DNA from: Symbiodinium microadriaticum
Taxonomy: Eukaryota; Sar; Dinophyceae; Suessiales; Symbiodiniaceae
Assembly: GCA_001939145.1 (NCBI GenBank)
Contig: LSRX01000682.1
Span: 7,164-71,163 of the forward strand
Direction: 5' to 3'
Length of the DNA stretch: 64,000 bases
Both the position numbers and the translations under genes were made by a program. Of the stretch, positions 9,913-21,879 are shown one piece after another. The number at the start of each line of letters is the position of its first letter. The stretch's first letter is position 1. The notes beneath the pieces were generated by a model that worked only from the letters and a program-made list of their open reading frames with translations, had not been told where the DNA came from and did not search any database.

Positions 9913-12572
9913 ACCCAAGCCCGAAACGAGTCGTCAGCACAGAAGTACACATAACAGGCTTTTCTCGATGCCCAGAAGCACTGAGAAATCTGGAAATTTG
10001 AGGTGGAGGGTTTGCAGTTTGGAACCTAGACTGCTGTGCACACCTCTTCAAGAGCCCAGGGCATTAAGGCTAGACTGCCATCAGACATACGATGCTGAGT
10101 GTCGTGCCCAGCAAGCCAAGAAACACACCTCTCCCGCCTCTCCCCAGTAAACTCTAAACCTTCAATCCTAAATTCTTGCAGCCTGGATAAGACCCGAACA
10201 CCTGAACGACCTAAAACCTGAAGCCCTACACCGCGTATCCCTATACCCGCACAGAACATGTCAGAGTGATGCCCACCTCTGCCCTGCATTCGGCCGTGCC
10301 AGGAGAAGGCACCCATACCTGCAAGATGCCGTACAGAAGGCTTGAGCCCCAGGGTTGAGAGTTTGGGTTTACGGTTTCAGGATGTCTTCGGAACGTCGGG
10401 TCAAAGAGGCGGGAGCTACCCTGGACGCATGACATCTAGCTGTCAGTTTTTCCACACTCTACGGCTTGGCAGCAAAAACCTCGAGCCCCAGCCGCCCTCA
10501 AGACTTGATCACAACCCTGACCCCTGAACCCCAAATCCTAAACCCTGAATCCTATAGAACTTAAATGCAACCCAGGCCCTAAATCCAAGCTCACCTTCAG
10601 AGCTGCAACGACATGGCCAGGATACATGTCGGAGAAGCAAGGTGTTGTGCTTTAGAGTTTGTTTTGGGATTTCCTTTCAGGATTGGTAGTCTTTCAGGAG
10701 TGGTCGAGGAGTTCTGTATTGACACTTGCTTGCTCTACATGTAACCAGCCGGGAAGACATTCGGATGTGCTGCATGCGTGCTACATGCGTTCTATAACTA
10801 TAAGTGGCTGGGACGTGAAATAAAAACATATAAAAACCCTATTGGCATCATGACTTGCCCTCTCTCTCTCACACGGACTCAAAGTCCTAAACCATACATC
10901 GCCCCGACCCCCTACGTCGAGTTCGTGGGCGATAAATGAGACGTGCATTGCAGCTTTGACTGCTTGAGCCTCCCGTCGGCACCGACATGGGCCTAACTCA
11001 CCAACAAAAGGTCAAATGCCCCAGAGGTCGGACCAACAAGTTCTGAGAGTATTTCATGGTATTTCTGTGAAAGGGACCTTTCATCCGACCCACATTCATA
11101 GCCCACCTTATGGAAGCCCTTCTCGGTATCAACCCTTAAACCCTTCACCCGAGGAGGTTGGCACTAAACCTTAAGCACGCTCGTCCGTACCATTCGCGAC
11201 TCCAAGCCATGACATTCAGGTATGTGTCTTATAAAAGGACCGGCGAGCGGAACCCGTAGCCAGAACAATCATAAGAGCAAACAGCCCTGAAACCCAAACA
11301 GTACTTGGTCAGAGCAATGCAGCAGACGCAGGGCACGTCCAAACGTTCTTGCCTGCGACGCTCCGTTGCAATGTCTTTTTTGAACGCTGCCCACCAGATC
11401 CAGAATGATGCTTTGGTGCTTTGAGATCTTTGAGCTTAGGTGTCTAGATGTAATGCATATGCACGAGACGTGGATGCTTTTGTTCAACTCGGCACGTCCT
11501 GTTTCCATGTCGGGGATGCCGGATCGGAGAGCCCTGCCCACACTCCGGGCCCCAAAGGGAATGAAGGAACGAATGTGCTCTACAGCAACTAATACGAAAT
11601 CACTAAATCTGTGTCAACGTATGTAGGTATGTATGCTTGTATGCCATGTATGTATGTCAGCATGCATGCAAACACATCTTTATCTACACACTCAGTGTTT
11701 ACAGCCTGCACAAACTTGGTCCTCATGCACCATTCCCTCAATCTCCCTTAAGGACCCTAGAGCGCACTCAGCTGCCAGGTATGATGCGCAACCAGTGCTC
11801 AAGCATCGTCCTGGCAAGATGATGCTTCACAGGACAGCGGCATACACTGTGAAGAGGGTGTTTACGGCTGTATTCCCGAGGGTTCCACAGCAATTCCAGG
11901 CTAAGGCTCACGTTGTTGAGTTTCAGTGGGTGTACTGTGGCGTTTATGGGGCTCTGGAGAACCCGTACTGTAATTGGCTGCTTATCTTAAAACTCCAAGC
12001 CCTAAACCCCTAATCCCTAATTGGCCCCTAAGCCCAAATTCTTCGAACCTTTCTTCAACAGGCTCAAACCCTATACTCAACCTGAAACCCCCAAAAAATA
12101 AACCCTACAACCTAAACCCTAAACGTTTGAGGTTCTTGGAGACATCGTCTGCAGCGCCTCCTCCGGCAGGGCGAAGTCGGGGAGTGCAAAGTCCATCTCC
12201 TGTCAAAATAATGATTTCTGTTGGAGGTCATAACAATAATCATAATCACTATTTCTGAAAATAATAACAGAAATGATAGCCATCATAATCATCTTAATTA
12301 GTAATAATCATACCAGAAATATAACAATAATAACACAATAATGGTCTGCAGCGGCTCATGTAGGACAGAACCCTGTAGCAAATACTTTCAAGAACCTTTC
12401 AACACTATCGCACAACAGAATCGAAACAGCCAGAACCCAAAAGGCCTCAAATCCTTTAGCCACCCAGTGCAAAAGAACCCAGTAACTAAACAGCTGATAC
12501 CCCAAAGCCCAAACATCGCTACAGGAAGCCTCTCCCCCCCTCCCCCTGGCACGAAAACCTAGAAAGCAGCTC
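9913..12572. other. Gene-poor stretch
   Basis: Telomere-like words occur at 10145-10230, 10505-10590 and 12000-12125, and an ATAATA-rich tract at 12210-12330. Minus-strand frames near 10030-10150 and 11270-11540 and a plus-strand frame at 11720-12010 are open, but they have no recognised domains and I do not call them. Confidence 0.35.
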
Positions 12573-12725
12573 CTAACACCCAAAAGCTTCCCCCGGAACC
12601 GCCTCATCCTCGTAGCCGTCGGCGGCCAGCGGGGTGTCGACGGCCTCGGCGACCTCCCACGGTTTGCAGCAAGCGTTGCACGGTTCCTCTACTTGTGCCT
12701 CTTCAGATTCCCCTCCAAGGGGTTC
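12573..12725 (-). CDS. Acidic, Cys-containing exon, unknown product
   Basis: This 50-residue frame begins right after TGAAAG| and ends at TAG. It starts EPLGGESEEA, then EEPCNACCKPWEV, then AADGYEDEAV. The acidic composition, the AG|GA start and the CxxCC-K-P-W patch resemble the WC-x-RR exon modules found further along. The preceding frame is closed by TGA, so translation cannot extend upstream without splicing. The function is unknown, and it may belong to a longer gene. Confidence 0.4.
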   Translation of the reverse strand, partial: EPLGGESEEAQVEEPCNACCKPWEVAEAVDTPLAADGYEDEAVPGEAFGC

Positions 12726-13099
12726 CTTTCAGGACATAAGACTAAGGATTCCGAGAAGGGTCTCCCGGCTCGGTGGTGTAGGGGTTGCGTAAGGTCTGGG
12801 CAGTCAGAAAGAAAATTCTTATCAGGCTTCCAGGACTTGATGATGCTCTTCGAAGACTTCAGTAGGATTGTATTGAGGCCATACACGGCTTAAGTGTATT
12901 TATGCGGTCTTGCGGACCTTGGAAGGGTTGATGTTGAGATTTGCTCTGTGGGTCGATGCTGCTTTATAAGATAAAGGATATGTAGGGTTTGTAGGACTTG
13001 GGAATCAAGCGCAGGCATTCCGAAACTGTGGAAAGTTTCTTTGCGCGGCTGTTGCGGCTGATGGTAGTAGATGCATTCAGCGGTAGCCTGATTTAGAAC

Positions 13100-13180
13100 C
13101 TCACCCTGAAACCATCTTAAACCCTCAACCCTAAACCCTAAGCCACAACCCCTAAACCCTAAACCCTCAACCCTAAACTA
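13100..13180. repeat. Interstitial CCCTAAA telomere-type repeats
   Basis: Several near-perfect CCCTAAACC units are interspersed with CCCTCAACC and CCCTGAAACC variants. Confidence 0.85.
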
Positions 13181-13509
13181 AACCAGGTCACTAGCGCGCC
13201 CGAAACAAGAAACCCTGCTCCGACCTTGATCCTGTCTGCCTAACTAACAAAGGGGCCTTATAGTACTTCGCAGTAAATAAGTTTCCAAGGAAGAGCAAGG
13301 GTAAGTATTCGGCTTCTGCCTTACCTTTTGAATGGCGCAAGGATGCGAGGGTCTGGGTTTAGAGTTCTGGGATGCTTTGGGCTTTATTTCTGCTTCGGGC
13401 TTAAAGTCTCAGCGCCCGAAATGAGAACACCTTACGACCCAAAACTCAAATTCACCGAAAAGCAATCATGGAAACCTTTGGCTCATTGACGGCCTGTACA
13501 AGCTGTAAA

Positions 13510-13605
13510 GGAAACCCTAAACCCTAAACCCCAAACCCAAAACCCTAAACCCTAATCCCAAAACCCCTAAACCCTATAAGGCCCTAAACCCTAAATCCCA
13601 ATCCC
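13510..13605. repeat. Interstitial CCCTAAA array
   Basis: This is one of the cleanest CCCTAAACCC runs in the window. It lies opposite in orientation to the TTTAGGG run at 13670. Confidence 0.85.
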
Positions 13606-13663
13606 CTTCGCGAGTTCGCGCCTCGCCGTCCTCGGCAGCAGCTTCGGCCGCATCTGTAGGCTC
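13606..13663 (-). CDS. Acidic exon-like piece
   Basis: After CTCCAG| the frame reads EPTDAAEAAAEDGEARTR and continues into telomere-like sequence, so the real end is unknown. The composition matches the acidic AG|GA exon class. Confidence 0.25.
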
Positions 13664-13667
13664 CTGG

Positions 13668-13712
13668 AGGTTTAGGGTTTATAGGGTTTAGGGTTTTAGG
13701 GTTTAGGGCTCT
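13668..13712. repeat. Interstitial TTTAGGG array
   Basis: GGTTTAGGGTTT units run in the opposite orientation to the array at 13510. Only about 60 bp of GC-rich exon-like sequence lies between the two. Confidence 0.8.
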
Positions 13713-16408
13713 GGGACTGTGGAGTTATGAGTTTTTTCAAGGGTTCTTTGTCTTGCTTCGGGACTCTGAAGGGGCACTACTGCTAATGAACCGGATTTTG
13801 CAAGGGTTCATCCGGGCTTCAAAGGGTCCTATACATTGAATTTAAGCCAAAAGCCATTTAGTCACGAGGCAAGATTTGAAGGAACGTGTTGCTAGCCCTC
13901 TCCATCCAAACTACAACTAGGGCTGTTGGAAATCGCCTCATCTCTCGCCCTACCTGATAGGGCTATACGGAGCCCTGAGTCAGAATAGCCCTGAAATCAC
14001 GACTACAGGAACAAGGTCCTACTGTATATGTGTGGCTGCATGCTTTGGCTTCAAGAAACCCGACGTCTGCAGATCTCATCAAAACGGCTTTGACCAGTCA
14101 CTTGGACATGGGCAGCATGAGAACTGCAAGTATCAGTTTGCGGAAGAAACATCCTGAAGAAGGGAAGACGAAGGCAAGTGTCTTCATCTTCTTTTCGGGT
14201 GGGAGAGGCCCGAAAGATCCAGGGGATGCAGTTCCACATATAGACGTCCGGCTTTATGCATATATGAGGACGTGCGCATACCAACATTCGACAGGTGTAG
14301 CTGCCATAGTTACCACAAAAAACTCAAGAATGCGTTGCACACACACACACACACACACATGCAACTATGCAGGCGAGGGAGCCTGGTACTTTCATGTTCC
14401 TGTAGGAACCCTACCGGAACCCATAGCCCAAAAACCTAATATAGGCACCTTAACAAATAGACTAGGGTTTGGAGTCTGTTATAGTATATGTAACTATACT
14501 AAGGAACCCCCAAACCCTGTTAGAATTATTAAGGCCCCTAGGTTACCTGCTCAGGCCTCAGCCTCCTCAACCTATAACGAGCCTAAAACCGCCAACCCCA
14601 AAGTCCCCAACCGGAAATCTCAAATAGCTCCGAGCCTGAAGACCCAAAGCTAAACCCAAAAAACCGAACCCCACCAAATACCGTATGACCACGAGTAAAC
14701 CCTTAAGCCACAAAACCTGCACTCCCATATCCCTAAAGCCTGTAAACAGGTATCAGGATTAGGTCCTCGCTTACTTCTGCTGCGGCCGCGGAGGCCGTCT
14801 CAAGTGCCTCTTCGGGTTAGACGTTGGAGGACGAAGGGCTTCAGAGTACCAAAAACCTTTGGGGTCTAAGGCCCTCGGGTTCAAGGAATTCTGGTGTCTA
14901 GGGTTGATGGTCCAAGGTGTTTTTAAGGGCTTCAAGTTTAATGTTTCGGCACGATTCTCGGTGTGTGCGTGTCATCCTTGCGCAGGGGCCATGCTAAACT
15001 TCTCTGTATCGTCCCAATTGTTCAAGGTCTCAGGGTCTTGTTTGCCGGGCTGAAGGATTTAGGAACACTCCCAACGGCGGCATGGGTTTACAAATTACAG
15101 TGGACGAATTGGATGTCGGGTTTAGGGCCTTGGGAGCTTGAGCATTCGGAACATCGGGTTGAGGCTCGTTTCCGGAGTCCGCGTACACTCCCGAAACGTT
15201 GGCGGTCTGCCGCTTAGGGTTTGCAGTCTGGGGTTGTCCTGGTTAAAGCACAAAAACCCTGGCAATCTGTCCACATGCAGACTTCGGGGTTCTTCTAGCT
15301 CAGGATAGGAAATAGTAACCAAGAACAACCCCAGGAGGAGGCAAGTTACAACATGATCATACAGGTGCTCTCGGGTTTGGCCTGTCATGATGGTGCACAT
15401 ACAGGACATGTACTATCAGCCGTTCATGCGGACTCAAACACACTAGCCGCCTGTGCAACAGTCGTAGCAGCAGGCCTCGGTGCCACCAACAGCAACCCGG
15501 CGGCTTCTTTCAACCCCCAAACCCAAACCGAAAACCATAATCCGAATCCCTGTTTTGCTACTGGACTCACAACTAGCCAGACCAGCAATCAACATAATCC
15601 TGAAACCCAAACCCTAACCGTAACCGGGTTCCGGTCATCGTGAGAGGCTGGGGGATTTCTTTGGGCAGCAAGGCTTTGCAGGTCCCCAGGCCTCCAATTC
15701 TCTCAAGAATAGGTTACTAGGTTGCATGCGATATGGTTAGCAACATACCAGTTGAAGCCATTGGAACCCTAAGTCCTTGGGACTTCGCAAACGCGGATGA
15801 AAAGCCAAACAAGAAAAACCACACCTCGTGACAGCATACACCGCTCCACTCGTAAATGCTCATGTACCACGACTACATAAGGACCTTTGAAGAGATGGTA
15901 TTTTTTTATTGCCCTAAACCCTAAACCCTAAACCCGGTATTAAATTAGTTAACAGCCCTAGTTACTTCTTGATCCCTACAGATGAACCACAGACCCGACC
16001 TCTCGGTCGATGTTGACAGGATCTGCCTCCTGTACCAGGTTAAGCGGTTTTAAGGTTCAGGTTTGGAGGTTTCGGGTTTAGGGTTTAAGCTTCAGGTTTG
16101 GAGGTTTCGGGGTCGGGCTGCAGAGTTGATGGCTTCAATCTTCAGGATTGTGTTGAAGCTTTCCAAGCTTGGCATTGGGTTTAAGGGACCAAGTTTCGGG
16201 GTTGGGTCAACCCACTCGCTTCAGGACTTACCAGTACGGCTTTCGTTGATACCGCCATTGTAGCTCAGCCTCGTGTTCCAAATTAAGGTCATGCATTCGG
16301 TTCAATGACAAGGTCTTCAACATGCAATGAGCGCAACAAACCAACTTTATATCACCTCATAAAAGCGTTTACCTTGCGAAGACTTGCAGAGACTCTCTAT
16401 AGCCGATA
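13713..16408. other. Gene-poor; (CA)n at 14337-14360, telomere-like blocks
   Basis: Holds a CA microsatellite, CCCTAAA words at 15914-15935, and GGGTTTAGGG words at 16050-16090. A 207-codon plus-strand frame at 14030-14653 crosses the CA tract and a TIR element and is rejected. A weak acidic minus-strand piece lies at about 14770-14812. Confidence 0.35.
14438..14541. mobile_element. MITE-like element (GGGGCCTTAATAATTAGA family), diverged copy
   Basis: AGGCACCTTAACAAATAGACTAGGGTTT at the left pairs with AACCCTGTTAGAATTATTAAGGCCCCT at the right. The interior has TATAGTATA/ACTATACTAAGGAACCCCC as in the copies at 27086 and 48728. Confidence 0.65.
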
Positions 16409-16606
16409 CTATAGCCCGTACGCCATAACATAGTCAAGGATTCGCGAAAAATAACCGGGCTTCTTGGCTGTCTCTACACCCCAGTAATACGCTGCAAACC
16501 TCCATAAATCCACTCTACAACCCTTCCACAAGGCCTGCTGCAACCCTAACGCAAGAAATGCTGCCTCCTCCACATCTGCAGGAGGCTCTTCTTCGACTTC
16601 CAGCTC
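16409..16606 (-). CDS. Exon-like frame, acidic start then aromatic/hydrophobic segment
   Basis: The frame starts after CTGCAG| with ELEVEEEPPADVEEAAFLAL and continues to a TAG, 65 residues in all. A later segment LWRFAAYYWGV is aromatic. It is the longest of the acidic AG|GA exons. No family is recognised, and the terminal stop could be beyond an unseen donor. Confidence 0.4.
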   Translation of the reverse strand, partial: ELEVEEEPPADVEEAAFLALGLQQALWKGCRVDLWRFAAYYWGVETAKKPGYFSRILDYVMAYGL

Positions 16607-17062
16607 CTGCAGCAATCGGGATATTCAGAAGCAAGATACCTTTGTGGCTCATGGTTTATAGGGTTTTGTCGCCTCCTACTTCGCAAGGACGAGCCCGAAT
16701 GGCAGGGTTGACATTTCTGGCAAAGGTGTGCATCCGTCTTGGAAGCATCAGGCAGAACACAAGCCGAGTCATCAACAGTCCCCTCAAGAGAACCATCTGC
16801 ACGGCTGTGTGCATTTACATACTAGCAGCATTTTCTCCACCGGAAAAGTTCACAACGACTTTAGAAGTTAATGCGCTTGCACAAAATGGACTGCTGCAGC
16901 TGCCAGTTCGAGGACTGCATCCCTGGAAGCTGCAACGCAAGCTCGGAATTCCTAGTCTCTTCCTGTCCCCGTTTCATCCTTTCCCAGCCCCCAAAACCCT
17001 ATGCAACCCGAGACGAAAAAAAAGGAACGAACCCATCGACTGGCTAGTTAAAGGAAACTACA

Positions 17063-17151
17063 GGTGGGGAGTTTAGGGTATATAGAGCTTCTATAAGGCT
17101 TCTATAAGGTATATAGACCTTCTATAAGGCTCCTATAACGGTAACTACCCA
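17063..17151. mobile_element. Short inverted-repeat element (TATAGAGCTTCTATAAGG)
   Basis: GGGTATATAGAGCTTCTATAAGG on the left is mirrored by CCTTCTATAAGGCTCCTATA on the right, with several internal CTTCTATAAGG units. The flanks GGGGAGTTTAGGG and ACCGTAACTACCC suggest decayed TIRs. It is a single copy here. Confidence 0.5.
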
Positions 17152-17658
17152 CCAGGGTTCAGGTTTTAAGTCAAAGATGATCCGAAGTGGAGCACCCGAA
17201 GCCTCTAGGCTCGTCCCAACCCGCCCCCCAGAAAAGAAACGATACCTGGTTCTAATCTAAGGGTCTGCAGAGAACAAACACCTGATCATAACAAGAAATC
17301 CTGAAAATGCTGGCGCAGATAACCCGATGTAGGGTTCGGGAGCTTAGGGTTTGGACTTTCTTTGCTTTCCCGCAGGATTGCTTTAGACATTATGGGGATC
17401 TTGCAGTTCTTGCCATCACTCGGATTTAGGGCTCAGGGTGGCGAGGGGCTTCGTTTGCATCTGAACTTTAGAGCCTTGCGATCTTCTTGGTTGACCAATC
17501 GGGGTTAGGTCCTGTATATTATATAGTTCTAGGATCACCAAAATTGGATAAGTTGAGGGTCAAGGTCAGGGCAGTAGACCCGAAGCTCAACATGACAAAC
17601 GTTTGTGCTGGAACGAAACCCTGCGAGGAAGTCTCCCTGAATGAACACTCAACCTGGA

Positions 17659-17725
17659 CCCCACAAGTATGTAAAATAATAGCCTTTTAAAGTTCTTGGG
17701 CCATTATTTTACCTACTTTTGGGGG
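17659..17725. mobile_element. Compact hairpin element (AAGTAGGTAAAATAATGG family), copy 1
   Basis: Ends CCCC-ACAAGTATGTAAAATAAT and ATTATTTTACCTACTTTTGGGG are inverted repeats. The second copy at 22563 is the reverse complement of this one, so the element has moved in both orientations. Confidence 0.8.
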
Positions 17726-17939
17726 TTTAGGAACCCTGAAACCCGAAGCCAAGGCCCGAAGGTTTAAGGGAAGGTACCGTCACAGTTCCTTTCAGCTTTT
17801 GGCTTTCTCACTCTGGCCTTTCTAGATGATTCTAGATAGCGGGGTACATCAGTTACACATATTATAGAAGGCCGTGCTTGAAAGACTCAATCCCTGAACC
17901 CTCACCCTGCCCTAAACCCCATCCCTAAACCACAAGAAG

Positions 17940-17983
17940 AGCGCCCGTGAAGCCTCATCATCCTCCGGAGTATCTGCAGCGTC
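17940..17983 (-). CDS. Short acidic exon-like piece
   Basis: After TATTTCAG| the frame reads DAADTPEDDEASRALFLW. It belongs to the acidic AG|GA class. No downstream donor is certain. Confidence 0.25.
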
Positions 17984-18349
17984 CTGAAATACGCCAAGTT
18001 CGTGTGACTCGACATGCAAACCATTACCGAACCTCATAGAAGAGCTCTGACAACTGAAATACAGGGCTCATGGACGTAAATCAAGACCATAAGAACATAC
18101 CGGGGATTGGAGGGCTTCGAAATAGGGTTTTGTGCTCAGTAGGGTTTGCCCGGAGCTTCGAGATTCGAACGTTCGGGCTAATTATGCTCCAGCAAGGACA
18201 ACTCGATTCTCGCCACATGCCTGCGAAGGTGTTGGGCATGGCACCAGAAGCGGATATTGCGTTTGCATCCATGGTGGCCGGACCGTTCTGCTAGCCGCCA
18301 GCAGACTGGTATACTGTGTGCACCTATGCCTTCTACCATGCAGAGGCAC

Positions 18350-18372
18350 ATACACACACACACACACACCAA
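18350..18372. repeat. (CA)n microsatellite
   Basis: ACACACACAC run of about 20 bp. Confidence 0.9.
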
Positions 18373-18559
18373 CAAAAAACAACATACTTTCTTGCCAAGG
18401 CATCCATTGGTGATTGCGTCCTAAGTGATCCTACTCCCTTAACCCACGTGAGGCCACCACAACACTACCCTTTCTTTGCACCGATGCCTGTGCGCCCCGA
18501 AACGCCTGGATGCCGAGCAGAATCTACGTTCCGTTTTCTCCCGAGGGCTTCCATGACCC

Positions 18560-18800
18560 TACAACACCTCCGGACATGAACCCTATCCTCCAAGCCCTGA
18601 ACCTGGTACCCTGACCCTAAACCCCAAAACCTCTAAGCCCTAAACCCGTAAACGATTAACAACAATTAGCCATATACCCCAAAACCCAAAGCCCTAAGCA
18701 CTAACCCCTAACCTGAGCCCGAAACCCCTGACCTCTGAACCCTAAACCCTGAGCCCGAAACCCTACACCCGAAGCTCTGTACCCTAGCTACCTATGGGCC
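18560..18800. repeat. Degenerate CCCTAAACC block
   Basis: More than ten CCCTAAA/CCCTGAACC/CCCGAAACC variants occur in 240 bp, all in one orientation. Confidence 0.75.
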
Positions 18801-18911
18801 CGAACTATACCTTATCCTACCAAAAACCACTTTTCTGTCGGTTCTGATTATAAACCCTACTATGGGCGTTACAGGGACCCTACAAAACAGTAGGTTCTGG
18901 TGGGTTACTTG

Positions 18912-18996
18912 CCTTTGGTTAGTAGGGAATGGAGGAATGGGAACTATTATAAGTACCATTACTACCATTCTTCCATTCCCTACTAACCAAAGGTAG
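18912..18996. mobile_element. MITE-like hairpin (CCTTTGGTTAGTAGGG)
   Basis: CCTTTGGTTAGTAGGGAATGG at the left and CCATTCCCTACTAACCAAAGG at the right form a near-perfect inverted repeat with a short AT-rich loop. It is the only copy in the window. Confidence 0.75.
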
Positions 18997-19032
18997 GGTT
19001 AAGGTAGGCCATTGCTTTGCTTTCCCTTTGGA

Positions 19033-19078
19033 GTCCTCGAGTCGGCGGCGCTTGCAGCATCGCCAGCCCTCGCTTCGA
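19033..19078 (-). CDS. WC-x-RR exon module, dispersed copy (GWRCCKRRRLED)
   Basis: The minus-strand frame gives SEGWRCCKRRRLEDS, matching the W/C-C-x-R-R then acidic order of the module. The acidic lead-in is weak and no clear acceptor is seen, so this may be a decayed copy. Confidence 0.35.
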
Positions 19079-19106
19079 ATCGGACCGGGATATCACAAAT
19101 CCTCTG

Positions 19107-19158
19107 ACTTTTTTCCCTCCCACTTAGCAAGGACGAGCCCGCATTGCAGGGTTAAGAC
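19107..19158. repeat. Dispersed 45-50-bp repeat (CTCCCACTTAGCAAGGACG), copy 1
   Basis: TTTTTTCCCTCCCACTTAGC followed by AAGGACGAGCCCGCATTGC and AGGGTTAAG is repeated almost exactly at 31193-31241. Diverged forms occur at 16672 and 25080. The origin is unknown. Confidence 0.8.
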
Positions 19159-19359
19159 AAATCCTCTGATTTAGGGTTTAGGGTTTAAGGCTTAAGGTGT
19201 GTGTGTTTTGGGGTGAGGGTGTGCAGGGTTTAGAGTTCTGGGCTTGGGATGCCCTGATGAAAGGCAGGACAAGCCCTGCCTGCGGAATTGGATGTCTCTT
19301 ACTACGACGCAAAAGTTTTGTCACCATTCTTGCAAACAAATCGGGCGTACATCTTATCA

Positions 19360-19452
19360 ATCTATCCATCTATCTTTCTAACTATCTACCTACCTATCTG
19401 TATATCTATCTATCTGTCTGTCTAGCTATTTTTCTATATATATATATATATA

Positions 19453-19483
<31 letters not shown>

Positions 19484-20001
19484 ATCTAGCTATATATCTA
19501 TCCATCCTGTCCATGTAATCTATCTGTCTAATCTATCTAATCTATCTATCTCCCTCCCCCCCCTCCCTCCCTCCCTCCAGCCAGCCAGCCAGCCTGCCAG
19601 CGAGCCAGCCTACCCAACCAATCGATCTACATAATCATGAGCAATCTATCAATCTAGCTATCTCTCTTTCTCTCTATCTACCTATCTGTCTATCTATCTA
19701 CCTATCGATCTATCGATCGACCTATCTATCTATCTATCTATCTACCTATCTGTATATCCATTCATCTAATCTAACCTAAACCAATCAAATCCAATCTAAT
19801 CCTATTTATCTATCTATCTATCTATCTATCCAATCCAATCCATCCATCCATCCATCTATGTACCCATGTATTTATCTATCTATCTATCTATCTAACTATC
19901 GATATATCTATGTGGCAATGCACCTACAACCCTATGTACCATCATAACAGATAGACACACACAGATACATACATACATACATACATACATACATACATAC
20001 A

Positions 20002-20037
<36 letters not shown>

Positions 20038-20262
20038 TATATACATAATAATATATATATATATATATATGTAGATGCATACATGCATACATACATACAT
20101 ACATACATACATACTTTTGGCTCCCGCATGGCACCATCCGAAAATACTGCATACATACATACATACATACATAACTCATACATACATACATACATACATA
20201 CATACACACACACACATACACACAAGCAGACACAGAGAGAGAGAGAGAGAGAGCTATGCATG
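19360..20262. repeat. Compound microsatellite (ATCT)n, (CT)n, (ATAC)n, (TA)n, (GA)n
   Basis: About 900 bp of TCTA/CTAT, TATA, CTCT, CCAGC, ACAT and GAGA tracts. All frames across it are low-complexity and should be masked. Confidence 0.95.
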
Positions 20263-20920
20263 TATGGATGTGCTAAACTTATGTATAGCACTGCTTGCAT
20301 AGGTTGGCGCTTTGAAGGTGGGTGGGGTAGAGGTGGCGGAGGGCCTCTATACTGCACCCGCATAGCATTCAGACTTAGGGTCCCAAATCGTCCTAAGTAC
20401 CGAGAAAGTAAGAAGTAGGGTATCTAGAGTAGGAATTAAGCTTCTATTGCGTGGGCAGGTAGGACCTTTTGGGGTTTAGGTTTTCAGACTGGTTGTCTGG
20501 TGTCTTGTTTGGTCTTCGCCGAGAAAACACCGAATGCTGAGATCTGTGGGGTTGGAGGCTTTGCCTGAAACTAACATAACATGTTTCTTAAGTTCGTTAT
20601 CAACATAACTTGCCTCTTAAGTTCGTTGTCAACTCTACTCTAAGAGTCTGTTGACATCCTACCAGAAAAGCAGGTTTTGGGCCTTCTGGTAATGTGAATG
20701 AAGTGTAAGCAGACAAATGACCCGGACCGGCCTCTGAGCCCATTTGCTGGGTCTCCTGCTCGCAGAGCTTGCGGCTTCGGGAAAGAACCCGGGATTGCAC
20801 GGTTCTAGCTTTGGCCTTTCGGGTTTATAGGGCTTTCTACATCATAAAGTGGGTTATGAAGAAGAGAAGCGAACAAACAACGAGTGCATTTCAAGGGTCA
20901 GGGGACTTCGTAAATACGCG

Positions 20921-20965
20921 ATAATTGGCGGCGGCGCTGCTTGCAGCACCATCGATCGTTTGATT
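20921..20965 (-). CDS. WC-x-RR exon module, dispersed copy (RWCCKQRRR)
   Basis: The frame SNDRWCCKQRRRQL is seen on the minus strand. It keeps W-C-C and the Arg cluster but lacks a clear acidic tail and acceptor. It is probably a diverged copy. Confidence 0.35.
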
Positions 20966-21109
20966 GGAAGGTAGATGGATCCATGCATCTTGCTATTCCC
21001 GAAAGTGGTGGACAGTGGCACAAAAACTGCTCAACCCTAAACCCTAAACCCAACCAGCAATAGACAGAATACCACCCAACACCACAGAAGAGAAGCAACA
21101 ACGAAAAGG

Positions 21110-21163
21110 GAAACGACAGCTGCTGCAGATCACAGCCTCCTCTTCCTCGCCCTCGGCATCGAC
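21110..21163 (-). CDS. Acidic exon-like piece (VDAEGEEEEAV)
   Basis: Begins after CAACCAG| and reads VDAEGEEEEAVICSSC, with a CxxC. The frame remains open further but loses coding character. Confidence 0.3.
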
Positions 21164-21655
21164 CTGGTTGGGCTGCAGAGGGCTTTTGAGGCTTGGAGGC
21201 TCGGGCTTGACGTTAGTAGGGGCCGTAATTACTAGAATCTAGAATATAGAGCAGGGTGTTCAGTTTCTAGGTGTATTTTTTATGGGTTTAGGGGTTATCT
21301 AGGAATAGTATTTCTAGCTATCCAGGCTCTTCTCACCTTCAGCTGTTGTTGCAGCTCCCTGCCATGGGCCGAAGGGTTTGGGATTGGGAGTTGCCCTTAG
21401 GTTTGAGTTTGTGGGGAGGCTTGGGCCTTGGGTTCAGCATTTGTAAATCATGGCCTCGGGTACAAACTGCCCAAGCAGGTCATTCCTAAAACGACCCAGG
21501 CGAAACACTGGTGTTTTTGCTGGTTAGGATTGGATAAGGACTATTTTTAAGGGAACACTATGATCACTATTCCCGGTCATTGTGATCGCTCCACTCAAAC
21601 CCTCAAAGTTTAGCCCTAAACCCTAAACCCTAAACTCTAAACCGTTCAATGTCAG

Positions 21656-21703
21656 TCAAGTGTCTGGAGATTCCGCACCAATCACCGCAGCTGGCGCCTG
21701 GTC
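21656..21703 (-). CDS. Short exon-like piece downstream of a TIR element
   Basis: After GAAGCAG| the frame DQAPAAVIGAESPDT runs to TGA. The TIR element at 21752-21879 lies 48 nt upstream of the acceptor. Confidence 0.25.
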   Translation of the reverse strand, partial: DQAPAAVIGAESPDT

Positions 21704-21751
21704 CTGCTTCGAGGAGCTCAGGAGTTTTCTGCTTCCTTAACGCATACTATA

Positions 21752-21879
21752 GGAGGTAGAATTAGGGGGACCCTTGGGGATATAGACCCTCTCAGTAAGG
21801 CCCCCTTTAAGAGAGCCATAAGTAGGGTTAAGAAGGGTCCCCTTTAAAGGGTCTTCCGGTCTCCCTAATACTACCTAGG
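21752..21879. mobile_element. MITE-like element (AGGGGGACCCTTGGGG family), copy 1
   Basis: AGGTAGAATTAGGGGGACCC at the left pairs with the diverged right end CTCCCTAATACTACCT. The interior phrase GATATAGACCCTCTCAGTAA is shared with the copy at 46900. Confidence 0.8.

Noticed and set aside
11633-12013. 126-codon plus-strand ORF with a fairly complex middle
   Set aside because: No recognised domain, begins in TATG-type repeats and ends in telomere-like text; not enough to call a gene on the opposite strand.
13500-13720. A true chromosome end
   Set aside because: The telomere-type repeats are short, degenerate, in both orientations and embedded among other sequence, so they are interstitial.
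14030-14653. 207-codon plus-strand ORF
   Set aside because: It crosses a CA microsatellite, a TIR element and telomere-like CCCTAAA text; no domain and wrong strand for the block.
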